A DNA stretch of 64,000 bases from Algoriphagus sp. NG3 (GTDB lineage Bacteria; Bacteroidota; Bacteroidia; Cytophagales; Cyclobacteriaceae), in contig NZ_CP139421.1 in NCBI RefSeq assembly GCF_034119865.1, forward strand, positions 2,790,001 through 2,854,000, in the 5' to 3' direction. This document shows positions 54,182 to 62,585 of this stretch, one piece after another (position 1 is the first letter of the stretch; each line of letters begins with the position of its first letter). Below the pieces are notes generated by a model that saw only the letters and a program-made list of their open reading frames with translations, searched no databases and was not told the DNA's origin. The translations under genes and the position numbers were made by a program.

Positions 54182-56617
54182 TTACTGCGCTTTTTCTAGC
54201 TTATTTTTTTCCTTAACATACTTTTCCAACCAAGAATCCATTTCCCATAACATATGATTTATGGACTCTTTGGCTGCATACCCGTGACTTTCATTAGGCA
54301 AGAACACCAATCTGGTAGTAGCACCATGTCCTTTCAACGCATTATAATACCTCTCCGACTGAATCGGGAAAGTACCGGAATTGTTGTCCGCCTGTCCGTG
54401 AATCAGCAGGATAGGTGTTTTCACTTGGTGCGCAAATGAGAATGGGGACATATTGAAGTAAACCTCCGGAGCTTCCCAATAAGTTCTTTGCTCATACTGG
54501 AACCCAAATGGAGTCAATGTACGGTTGTAAGCACCACTCCTAGCTATTCCAGCGGCAAACAGATCGGTGTGAGACAACAGATTGGCAGTCATAAATGCCC
54601 CATATGAATGTCCGCCTACTGCTATTCTATCTCTATCACCTATGCCCAAATCAACGATTTCATCTATTGCAGCTTCGGCATTTGCTACCAGCTGATCTAT
54701 AAAGTAATCGTTTGGCTCCTTATCTCCTTCTCCTACTATAGGCATTTCAGTCCTATCCATGATCGCAAATCCTCTGGTCACCCAGAAAAGCGGGGAACCA
54801 TAACTAACCCGTGTAAAGGCGTACTGAGAACCCCGTACCTGGGCAGCCACTGCTTTGGATTTATATTCTCTAGGATATGCCCACATCAATACCGGAAGCG
54901 GAGCGTCTTTTCCTGGCTCAAAACCCTCAGGAGTGTAGATTACTGCGGACAGGTTGAGCCCATCGTTTCTTTTATAAGTCACCAGCTGCTTTTGGATCCC
55001 TTTTATGGATTCGTATGGATTTTCAAAATCAGTTAACTGAAGGGGAGCGATTCTCTTTTTTCTGTTTACCAACCAATAATTGGGCTGAATGTCGGTGCTT
55101 TCTTTTAAAGTAATAAACTCAGTCGCATCATCATTCAAGACTTTGGCCACACGCTCATAGAAAGGGGCCTGTGATCTCCAAAGTATCTCTTCCTTTTTGT
55201 TCTTAGTATTGAAAGTAGACAAATAGGGCATGTCTCCTTCTGGAGATCCTCCAGGACTAGTCATGTACACAAGATCTCCTTTCCTTAGCAGTACGTTCCT
55301 ACCAAACTCATTTTCAGTCATCACAGGATATCCCGGGTCATTGTATAAATCATCAAAGGAACGCTCTATGATCACTTGCTTCGGCTGGGAAGGATCAGAT
55401 GGATTGATAACAGACCGCAAATCTTTGCGGGTTTTAGACCATCTTTCGCTCATGATCGCAAACGTATCATCAGACCAGTCAATCCCAGCAAATCTATAGG
55501 AAGAAGTTGCTAATTTTTGCTTTTCCCCTGCAAATGGAGCCGCCCAAGTATAGATGATCTCGCGCTCTTCCATTTCTATCCGGGCATCTCCCCCGTCTTG
55601 GGCTTCCACCCAATACAGCGTGGCCGGCTTGTCTGCTCTCCATCTGATATACCTTGGCCCAGTCACCGTAGCGTCAAAACCTGTCGGCCTATTCTCATCC
55701 AAAGGGATTTCCGCCAATGTTTTCACTTTATCACCGTCACTTGACCAAATCTCCACATCATAAGGAAATCTGCTAGCAGGAACCAAATACGAGAAAGGCT
55801 TTCTGATCAAGCTCACCAAAATATACTTTCCATCAGGAGAAAGGTCCATTGATTTGATCATACCAGAAGCACCTATGGCTTTTTGGTTCCCTTGCAAATC
55901 CACCTCCATTAGCTGTGAATCCATGAAATAGGCAAACAGTGATTCATCATATGGATTTTCGAGCAGATCCTGATAGGTTCGGCTAGGCGCTGCATCCCCA
56001 GTGGTCTCTTGTATTATAGGCCCTGAAGGTGCTGAGGGTTTTTCAGGAACTGAACCTCGGTCAGGATTCACTGCCCTTACCAACAACTTGTTCTCAGAAG
56101 TCCAAAGGACTGAATTACCATATACGTCATTGACAATCTTATCCGTCAGTTTCTTGGCAGAATAGGTAGCCATATCTATCATCCACAAACTAATGCCATC
56201 TGCATCTGTCTGTGTAAAAGCCAGGTACTTTTCATCATTGGACAAGCTAAATCCCCCCATATGCGGATTCATCGGCAAGCCAGATATCTGGTTTTCTTCG
56301 CCAGTTTGGGTATGCTTGATTATAATATTTTCTATTCCTCTGCCACGACTAGGACCGGAAGTGGCCGGATTAATCCGCATTCCCGCTATTTTCAGTTCCG
56401 GTTGCGAAAGCACCTCTATGCTGGGATTGTCAGCCCCTTCCATCAAAAGCATCCAATCACCGGTTTTACTGAATCTAACCGAAGGTGTTGTGGGAGCATT
56501 TGCCAAGTCAGCAATGGACTGCGGAGGTGTTTGATAAGTGCTTTGCGCCAGCAATTCTGACCCGGGAAAACCGAGTGCTATTGCTAAGACAATAATTTTA
56601 GTAACTCTTAATTTCAT
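54182..56617 (-). CDS. S9D glutamyl-endopeptidase-like secreted peptidase
   Basis: An 811-residue protein with a signal peptide ending ELLAQS (about residue 26). The propeller region is followed by an alpha/beta-hydrolase domain with the triad Ser671 in AVGGHSYGAFMTANLLSHT, Asp744 in HGQADNNSGTFP and His778 in NESHGYAA. The GGHSYGAFMTANLL stretch matches chloroplast glutamyl endopeptidase (CGEP, subfamily S9D), which cuts after Glu; the same specificity here is inference. It is transcribed in the same direction as the SusCD pair downstream of it, but a terminator separates them. Confidence 0.92.
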   Translation of the reverse strand: MKLRVTKIIVLAIALGFPGSELLAQSTYQTPPQSIADLANAPTTPSVRFSKTGDWMLLMEGADNPSIEVLSQPELKIAGMRINPATSGPSRGRGIENIIIKHTQTGEENQISGLPMNPHMGGFSLSNDEKYLAFTQTDADGISLWMIDMATYSAKKLTDKIVNDVYGNSVLWTSENKLLVRAVNPDRGSVPEKPSAPSGPIIQETTGDAAPSRTYQDLLENPYDESLFAYFMDSQLMEVDLQGNQKAIGASGMIKSMDLSPDGKYILVSLIRKPFSYLVPASRFPYDVEIWSSDGDKVKTLAEIPLDENRPTGFDATVTGPRYIRWRADKPATLYWVEAQDGGDARIEMEEREIIYTWAAPFAGEKQKLATSSYRFAGIDWSDDTFAIMSERWSKTRKDLRSVINPSDPSQPKQVIIERSFDDLYNDPGYPVMTENEFGRNVLLRKGDLVYMTSPGGSPEGDMPYLSTFNTKNKKEEILWRSQAPFYERVAKVLNDDATEFITLKESTDIQPNYWLVNRKKRIAPLQLTDFENPYESIKGIQKQLVTYKRNDGLNLSAVIYTPEGFEPGKDAPLPVLMWAYPREYKSKAVAAQVRGSQYAFTRVSYGSPLFWVTRGFAIMDRTEMPIVGEGDKEPNDYFIDQLVANAEAAIDEIVDLGIGDRDRIAVGGHSYGAFMTANLLSHTDLFAAGIARSGAYNRTLTPFGFQYEQRTYWEAPEVYFNMSPFSFAHQVKTPILLIHGQADNNSGTFPIQSERYYNALKGHGATTRLVFLPNESHGYAAKESINHMLWEMDSWLEKYVKEKNKLEKAQ

Positions 56618-57262
56618 TATGATATATTTTGGTTAGGCCAATTTACCAAATTCCCATCTGTAGTAAATTGAGATTAAGACAAGTGGTAGATAGACACTTT
56701 GAATCCAAGATATGTGAATATTAATCTTCCAATTGACAGAGTATTCAAAACCCTCCCACTTATAAGATTGCCCCCTTGGATTTCTAACCACCTCAAAGTG
56801 GTATTTCAAGCTTAATTTAATCCTGCCCCTTCAAGGGCAGGCCTAAGAAAAAAGTGAAGAGCTGGCTCCTAAGCAGGTTTTCTAATCAGGCAGGCCAAAG
56901 CCCAAGCCTTTTATGCTCCAATCAAGCCAATTTTTGACTCCCTACCCATCGGCAGGAGGATATTCAATATGGCTATTTGGTGTTCTGAGACAACCTCAAC
57001 TGTGAATTATTTAATTAGGCCTTACTCAAAATAGCCCCCTCCATTCCTGACCAAGCTAACTACCTTTTGGGGACAACTTCACTTCTAATTCCCATTTTTA
57101 TCCCGCTGATGTACAATGAAGTATAACTACAAGGGAAGAACAATGAAACATTCAAATGAAAAAAAATGTCTTTAATAGAAGGATTTGATATGTATCGACG
57201 CAAAATCTCTAGGGAAATGAGCGGTACTTCCATAAATTTAGTAAGTATAAAAAACCACTACT
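56618..57262. other. 645-bp intergenic region with short GC-rich palindromes
   Basis: No gene was seen. It contains the hairpin CCTGCCC-CTTCAA-GGGCAGG at 56822-56841 and similar fragments nearby (CAGGCAGG near 56888, CCTACC-CATC-GGCAGG near 56941), resembling decayed copies of a palindromic repeat. Promoters for both divergent neighbours must lie here, near the two ends. Confidence 0.5.
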
Positions 57263-58012
57263 ATGTTACATGTATTAAATGGTGATTCACTAGCATCCAC
57301 TTTCCCTGCAAGTATTCCTGGCAGAATAGCAATTGTGAGAGAAGCTTTGGTAGATGGGCCTGTGCAGGCAGATTCTACTGAAGAACTCTGGGTGATCCGT
57401 GAAAAATTTCTCTCAAAGAATTACCCTGAAGCATCCCAAGAGAATTATTTCGCACAGGTAGTGCCTGAGTTTGAAAAAATAATGACCGCCACTTCGGGAA
57501 CGGAAGTGTATCTCTGGTTCGAATACGACCTTTTTTGCCAGGTAAACTTATGGTTCACCGTTCATCTTCTTAAAAAACATAAAGGCCCTGTCTATTTAGT
57601 TTCTCCTACTACAGATCTGATCGAAGGATTTGGCGGAATGAAGGAAATACAATTAGAGCAAGCCTATAGGAATGCCCGGCTTCTCGATTCCAACGAAAGA
57701 CATGTGCTAGCAGATATGTGGAAAATTTACCAGAAAGAGGATATTTCCGAAGCCTTGACTCTCTCTCACCAGACTATGCCGGAAATCCCCTATTTATACC
57801 CTGCAGTAGTAGCCTGGAAAGAATCAATTGCCCACGGCGACTATCCCGGCAAACCAAAAGCTGCCTTGAAAGAAATCGCGGCTGAACTAGGAACAGACGA
57901 CTTCGGGAAAATTTTCCGGGCTTTCCATATCAAGCATGCTATTTATGGATATGGGGATTTACAGGTAAAGCGACTCTGGGAGGAAATGAAAAGTGGAGAA
58001 CTGGCACAATAA
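57263..58012 (+). CDS. DUF1835 domain-containing protein
   Basis: A 249-residue cytoplasmic protein. The N-terminal part LHVLNGDSLASTFPASIPGRIAIVREALVDGP matches DUF1835, as does the block with VYLWFEYDLFCQVNLWFTVHLL. Family members are found in many bacteria, sometimes next to sigma factors or regulators, and have no known function. There is no signal peptide or membrane helix. The gene is alone; a terminator hairpin lies about 135 bases later. Confidence 0.88.
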   Translation: MLHVLNGDSLASTFPASIPGRIAIVREALVDGPVQADSTEELWVIREKFLSKNYPEASQENYFAQVVPEFEKIMTATSGTEVYLWFEYDLFCQVNLWFTVHLLKKHKGPVYLVSPTTDLIEGFGGMKEIQLEQAYRNARLLDSNERHVLADMWKIYQKEDISEALTLSHQTMPEIPYLYPAVVAWKESIAHGDYPGKPKAALKEIAAELGTDDFGKIFRAFHIKHAIYGYGDLQVKRLWEEMKSGELAQ

Positions 58013-58146
58013 CCCAAGAGAGCCTGATCCACAATATTATAAGTCTCATTGAGTATCTGTCTGCCAGTGGAAAGGGAAACCAAATGCGCTTAAATTAACC
58101 AGAAAAAAACTTTCAGGTCATTGGAAGACGGATGGCTCAGTCTGAC

Positions 58147-58176
58147 AGGAAAAGCGGATTTCTAATCCGCTTTTTT
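58147..58176. terminator. Bidirectional terminator
   Basis: GCGGATT pairs with AATCCGC around TCT, with AAAA before and TTTTTT after. It lies between the DUF1835 gene and the convergent sigma-factor unit and can serve both. Confidence 0.85.
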
Positions 58177-58766
58177 CATTCTATTTCCCTAAGAATCTTT
58201 TCTGAGGATGCTATCACACCTTTATACTTCTTCAGCACCCACCGGCTTATGAGGTACATCAACACAGGGCCAGAAGGGATAAAAATCATCCAAAACAAAG
58301 GATCTGTAATACCTTTTGAGTCATTCAACTCAGCATAAGGAGGCAGAATTGTAAACATGAGAATAGCTCCAAAGATTATCCCATAATGCTGCAATTTGAA
58401 AAAGTGAATTTTACTTTTTGTAAACTTTTGTAACAATACCACAGGGGCTTCTGAGTCTGGGCGCAAGCTTCTCATTCTTTTAATAGCAGTTAAACTTGCC
58501 GTGGGAAGTGCTATTAAGATAAATATACTGATCAGAGCAAACACCTGATTGTACCACAGCTCTAACTCTCCAAAATGAGACAATAAATACATGGCATAGG
58601 CGACGCATACGAAAGACCCCAAGATTTCCGGTATTCTGATAGAATTCAGTTTATTCCTGAATTTTTGTCTAGTGATCTCCAGGAGTAACTCTTTTTGGAT
58701 TTTATCCTGCTTTTCTACCCGCAGACTGACATCAGCCCAAAGGGATTTCATTTCCTCTAGTTCCAT
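58176..58766 (-). CDS. Membrane protein encoded with an ECF sigma factor (possible anti-sigma factor)
   Basis: A 196-residue protein starting MELEEMKSLWADVSLRVEKQD, a cytoplasmic amphipathic helix. Four hydrophobic helices follow (about 50-64, 73-90, 126-141 and 157-172) and a short C-terminal tail. The N-terminal KSLW helix is common in Bacteroidota proteins encoded just after ECF sigma factors and could bind the sigma factor. No zinc-binding anti-sigma motif (HxxxCxxC) is present. It starts 3 bases after the sigma-factor stop, so co-expression is certain, but its role as anti-sigma factor is inference. Confidence 0.75.
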   Translation of the reverse strand: MELEEMKSLWADVSLRVEKQDKIQKELLLEITRQKFRNKLNSIRIPEILGSFVCVAYAMYLLSHFGELELWYNQVFALISIFILIALPTASLTAIKRMRSLRPDSEAPVVLLQKFTKSKIHFFKLQHYGIIFGAILMFTILPPYAELNDSKGITDPLFWMIFIPSGPVLMYLISRWVLKKYKGVIASSEKILREIE

Positions 58767-58769
58767 GGC

Positions 58770-59264
58770 TCAACTTGTTTTCATTGTGATTTCTGACCTT
58801 AACTTGGCTTTAATGCGTGACATACGAGTACCTACATTACTCACTGAGATTCCGGATATTTCCGCTATTTCCTCATGGCTTTTCCCTTCCAAGTAGAGAA
58901 ATATAATACCACGATCCAGCAGATTCAGCTTCCTGATCTGATCATAGAGATGTTGGATTCTCTCCTCCCTCTCCGGATCCGCATCGTCAGTAAATTGAAG
59001 GTTGACCTCTTCAAAAGGCATCGTGTTTAACTTTCTTCTGTTTTTGTTCAAATGAGTGATAGCCGTGTTCATTCCCACTCGATAGAGCCAGGTGCTGGGC
59101 TTGGAAGCTTTCTTGAAATGAGCAAAGGACTTCCAGGTCTGATACACAATCTCCTGGTATAAATCATCTTGTTCGGGCTTCTCCTTGGCGTAAATCGTCG
59201 TAATCTTATAGATCAGTCCCTGATTTTCATGGATAAGATTGACGAACTCTTCCTCTTTACTCAT
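58770..59264 (-). CDS. ECF subfamily RNA polymerase sigma factor
   Basis: A 164-residue protein from the ATG at 59264 (MSKEEEFVNLIHENQGLIYK); in-frame codons upstream would add 15 residues that do not fit the family. Region 2 includes QDDLYQEIVYQTWKSFAHF and the -10 recognition part STWLYRVGMNTAITHLNK. Region 4 contains LLDRGIIFLYLEGKSHEEIA and EISGISVSNVGTRMSRIKAKL, the -35-binding helix-turn-helix. It is followed directly by a membrane protein gene that probably controls it. The stimulus is unknown. Confidence 0.94.
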   Translation of the reverse strand: MSKEEEFVNLIHENQGLIYKITTIYAKEKPEQDDLYQEIVYQTWKSFAHFKKASKPSTWLYRVGMNTAITHLNKNRRKLNTMPFEEVNLQFTDDADPEREERIQHLYDQIRKLNLLDRGIIFLYLEGKSHEEIAEISGISVSNVGTRMSRIKAKLRSEITMKTS

Positions 59265-59518
59265 TTGGCTTCTTTTCACTATTAGTCTATGGTAATTGGG
59301 AAAAATCACAGAATTGCTGAAAAATATTTAAAAAAAATAAAATAGTAGATTTAAAACTGTTCGAAGACACGAACAGCGGCGAAAGTAAGTACAGCTTCTG
59401 GAGAAGCAGGGCAACTATCAGACAACTACTACAGCAGAAGCCAGAATAATTCTTTGAGTCCTCCGTGAAAACCTTTGTGCGGCAAAAACAATCCATCACA
59501 AATCCCTATTTTCGTGTT

Positions 59519-60496
59519 ATGCAGTGGTTCACGCCTTTTACTATTCCAGATTCCCCATTCCCTATTTCACATCAGAGCAAAATCTTAAGCTTAGGTTCAT
59601 GCTTTGCCCAGACTATTGGGCAGAAAATGATAGATGCAAAGTTTGACTGCCTAGTAAATCCTTTTGGAACTGTCTTTCACCCTATGATACTGGGGGATCT
59701 GCTGGATCATGCGATTTTTCAGGACGAGCTGGAAGAAGACGGAATTGTAGAACGTGATGGAGTATTTTTCTATCTGGGTACACATTCCGACTTGTATGCT
59801 TTTTCGAAGGGCGAGCTAGCTCAAAAACACCAAACCCAGCTTACTGCGGTGAAAGATTATCTGGAAAAAGGAACTCACCTTATCCTGACCTTTGGAACTT
59901 CCTGGATTTACAAAACAGAGGGATTTGGAAGAGTCGCAAATTGCCACAAGCTTCCGCAAAAGCTGTTTAGAAAAAAACTTGTGCCTCTCGAGGAAATGGT
60001 TTCCCACCTGAGCCATGTTCTCGGTAATATTTCAAGAATAAATCCTGAGTTGAAAATCATTTTGACAGTTAGTCCAGTACGCCATATCAAAGATGGCATT
60101 CGGGAAAACCAGCTGAGTAAAAGCCTTCTCAGGGTTCTTTGTCATGAACTAGAAAATAGATTAAGTAATTTAACATACTTTCCTGCTTATGAAATTCTTA
60201 TAGATGAGTTGCGCGACTATCGCTTTTACAAAAAAGACCTAATCCACCCCAGCGTGGAAGCAGAAAATTACATCTGGGAGAAATGGAGAAACTCAAATTT
60301 CACTGAAGAAACAAGACATAAAACCGAACAAATTCGCAAGATCAACCAAGAGCTCACCCATCGCCCACTCAATCCCAAAAGTGAGAGTCACAGAAAGTTT
60401 CTGCTAAGTCTTCTGCAAAAGCTGGAACGATTAAATAGTGAATTTGATTTTTCAAAAGAAATCGAATCTACTTCTTTACAACTTTCCAACCTTTAA
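59519..60496 (+). CDS. GSCFA domain protein
   Basis: A 325-residue protein from the ATG at 59519, which begins [18 protein letters not shown] as in other family members; an in-frame GTG 54 bases upstream is less likely. The naming motif [12 protein letters not shown] is at about residues 29-40, followed by [18 protein letters not shown] and the C-terminal block [17 protein letters not shown] complete the family pattern. The Gly-Ser-Cys motif and the late Asp-x-x-His suggest an SGNH/GDSL-type esterase fold; the substrate is unknown. It precedes the YyaL-type gene by 47 bases. Confidence 0.92.
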   Translation: MQWFTPFTIPDSPFPISHQSKILSLGSCFAQTIGQKMIDAKFDCLVNPFGTVFHPMILGDLLDHAIFQDELEEDGIVERDGVFFYLGTHSDLYAFSKGELAQKHQTQLTAVKDYLEKGTHLILTFGTSWIYKTEGFGRVANCHKLPQKLFRKKLVPLEEMVSHLSHVLGNISRINPELKIILTVSPVRHIKDGIRENQLSKSLLRVLCHELENRLSNLTYFPAYEILIDELRDYRFYKKDLIHPSVEAENYIWEKWRNSNFTEETRHKTEQIRKINQELTHRPLNPKSESHRKFLLSLLQKLERLNSEFDFSKEIESTSLQLSNL

Positions 60497-60543
60497 CCTT
60501 ACAACACTTTGACTTCGCTCAGTGTGACAAGCTCAATCACTCC

Positions 60544-62580
60544 ATGTCTTCATATACCAATAAACTTTCTGAAAGCCAATCTCCATACCTACTCCAACAC
60601 GCACACAATCCGGTAAATTGGTTTCCTTGGGGGCCTGAAGCTCTGGAAAAGGCAACAAGCGAAAATAAGCCGATCCTGGTTTCTATTGGTTATTCAGCTT
60701 GCCATTGGTGCCATGTCATGGAGCGGGAAAGTTTCGAAGATGAAGCTACCGCCGAGCTGATGAATGCGCATTTTGTCTGCATCAAAATCGACAGAGAAGA
60801 ACGGCCTGATATTGACAATATTTACATGGATGCAGTGCAAGCTATGGGTCTGCAGGGCGGATGGCCGCTTAATGTGTTTTTGATGCCCAATCAAAAGCCA
60901 TTCTACGGTGGCACCTATTTCCCAAACCAACAATGGAAAGGGCTCTTGGCAAACATTGCGAACGCTTTTGAAAAGCATGAAGATCAACTGGCTGAGAGTG
61001 CAGAGGGATTTGGCAGCAGTTTAAACCGAAAGGAAACAGAGAAATATGGGATTTCTGCAGGTGATCAGGAGCTCGACCCTGATGAACTCGCGGAAATAGT
61101 CGCTAAAATCACTTCGCAGCTTGATCGGGAATGGGGCGGAATGAACCGTGTGCCAAAATTCCCAATGCCTGCTATCTGGAGCTTTCTGCTGGATTATGGG
61201 CTGCTCCACCGGGACAAGAAGCTTCTCAATGAAGTGCTATTTACGCTGCGTAAAATCGGAATGGGAGGAATCTATGATCAGTTGAGAGGCGGTTTTGCTA
61301 GATACTCAGTGGATGGAGAGTGGTTTGCTCCACATTTCGAAAAAATGCTCTATGACAACGGCCAATTACTGGAGCTTTATGCCAAAGCTTTTCAAGTTAG
61401 TGGAGATCCTTTCTTCAAAGAGAAAATAACTGAAACAGTCGCTTGGATCGAAGCGGAAATGGGAAACGGTGAAGGTGGATTCCATGCAGCTCAAGATGCT
61501 GATTCTGAAGGTGAGGAAGGTAAATTTTATGTTTGGACTTATGGGGAATTAAAGGAATTGATCCCTGATGAGCTGCCTTGGTTTAGTAAACTTTACAATC
61601 TCAAACCCGAAGGAAACTGGGAAGATGGAGTGAACATTCTTTTTCAAACCGAAAGTGAACAGACAATTGCAGATGAATATGGGATGAGTTTGGAAGAATT
61701 TAAGTCCAAATTAAAAGAAATAAAGGCCCAACTTCTGGAAGTCAGAAACCAGCGTATCTTCCCAGGAAAAGATGACAAAGTCCTCAGCGGATGGAATGGG
61801 TTGATGAGTGCGGGGTTGATCCAGGCATATTATGCTACCGGCGAGAAAAGCATGCTTGATCTCGCCATCAAAAACCTGAAATTTCTTCAGAACAAATTAC
61901 TGGTAGACGGCGTATTACACCGTGCTTACAAAAACGGAAAGGCTTATACGCCGGGTTTTTTGGAAGATTATGCGGCCGTGATCAAAGCATCCCTGATGGC
62001 TTTCGAAGCCACAGGAGAGGCACAATGGCTGGATTTGGCAAGACCTTTGACAGACTTATGTCTGGCTGAATTTCACGATGAGACAGATGGATTCTTCTTT
62101 TTTAACAACCCAAATGCTGAGAAACTCATCGCCAATAAAAAGGAGCTGTTCGACAATGTGATCCCTGCGTCTAATTCTATGATGGCAAGGAATCTTCATA
62201 GGCTTTCACTTTTCACCTACGAGGAAAAATACACTGAAATAGCCTCCAAAATGCTCGGGGGAATGAAAGAATTAATTTTAAAAGAACCCGGTTTTCTTTG
62301 CAACTGGGCTTCCTTATTTCTCGAAAAACTTGTCCCAACAGCAGAAATAGCAATAATTGGAACAGGAGCTTCGATAAGAGCCAAAGAATTTCATCAGAAC
62401 TACACGCCCAATATAATTGTGGCGTTCTCGGAAAGTCCGACAGATAATGCCGCAATTCTTGCGGATAAAATGCCTGATATGACTGGAAATGCCTTAATTT
62501 ATGTTTGCTTCGACCATGCCTGCCGCAAGCCTGTAAGTACTCATGAAGAAGCTATTTCTCAACTCCCATATTTAGCCTAA
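60544..62580 (+). CDS. YyaL/SSP411-type thioredoxin-domain protein (DUF255)
   Basis: A 678-residue protein. The N-terminal thioredoxin-like domain begins [20 protein letters not shown] and has [18 protein letters not shown], with the redox motif CHWC, then [20 protein letters not shown] and [11 protein letters not shown]. The rest is an alpha/alpha-toroid (six-hairpin glycosidase-like) domain with [20 protein letters not shown] and [17 protein letters not shown]. The human homolog is SPATA20. The function is unknown; an epimerase or sugar-related role has been guessed from the fold. Its stop is 5 bases before the priA start. Confidence 0.94.
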   Translation: MSSYTNKLSESQSPYLLQHAHNPVNWFPWGPEALEKATSENKPILVSIGYSACHWCHVMERESFEDEATAELMNAHFVCIKIDREERPDIDNIYMDAVQAMGLQGGWPLNVFLMPNQKPFYGGTYFPNQQWKGLLANIANAFEKHEDQLAESAEGFGSSLNRKETEKYGISAGDQELDPDELAEIVAKITSQLDREWGGMNRVPKFPMPAIWSFLLDYGLLHRDKKLLNEVLFTLRKIGMGGIYDQLRGGFARYSVDGEWFAPHFEKMLYDNGQLLELYAKAFQVSGDPFFKEKITETVAWIEAEMGNGEGGFHAAQDADSEGEEGKFYVWTYGELKELIPDELPWFSKLYNLKPEGNWEDGVNILFQTESEQTIADEYGMSLEEFKSKLKEIKAQLLEVRNQRIFPGKDDKVLSGWNGLMSAGLIQAYYATGEKSMLDLAIKNLKFLQNKLLVDGVLHRAYKNGKAYTPGFLEDYAAVIKASLMAFEATGEAQWLDLARPLTDLCLAEFHDETDGFFFFNNPNAEKLIANKKELFDNVIPASNSMMARNLHRLSLFTYEEKYTEIASKMLGGMKELILKEPGFLCNWASLFLEKLVPTAEIAIIGTGASIRAKEFHQNYTPNIIVAFSESPTDNAAILADKMPDMTGNALIYVCFDHACRKPVSTHEEAISQLPYLA

Positions 62581-62585
62581 GACTA

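Noticed and set aside
40447..56617. Polysaccharide utilisation locus
   Set aside because: Two SusCD pairs are present but no glycoside hydrolase, polysaccharide lyase or sulfatase gene lies among them.
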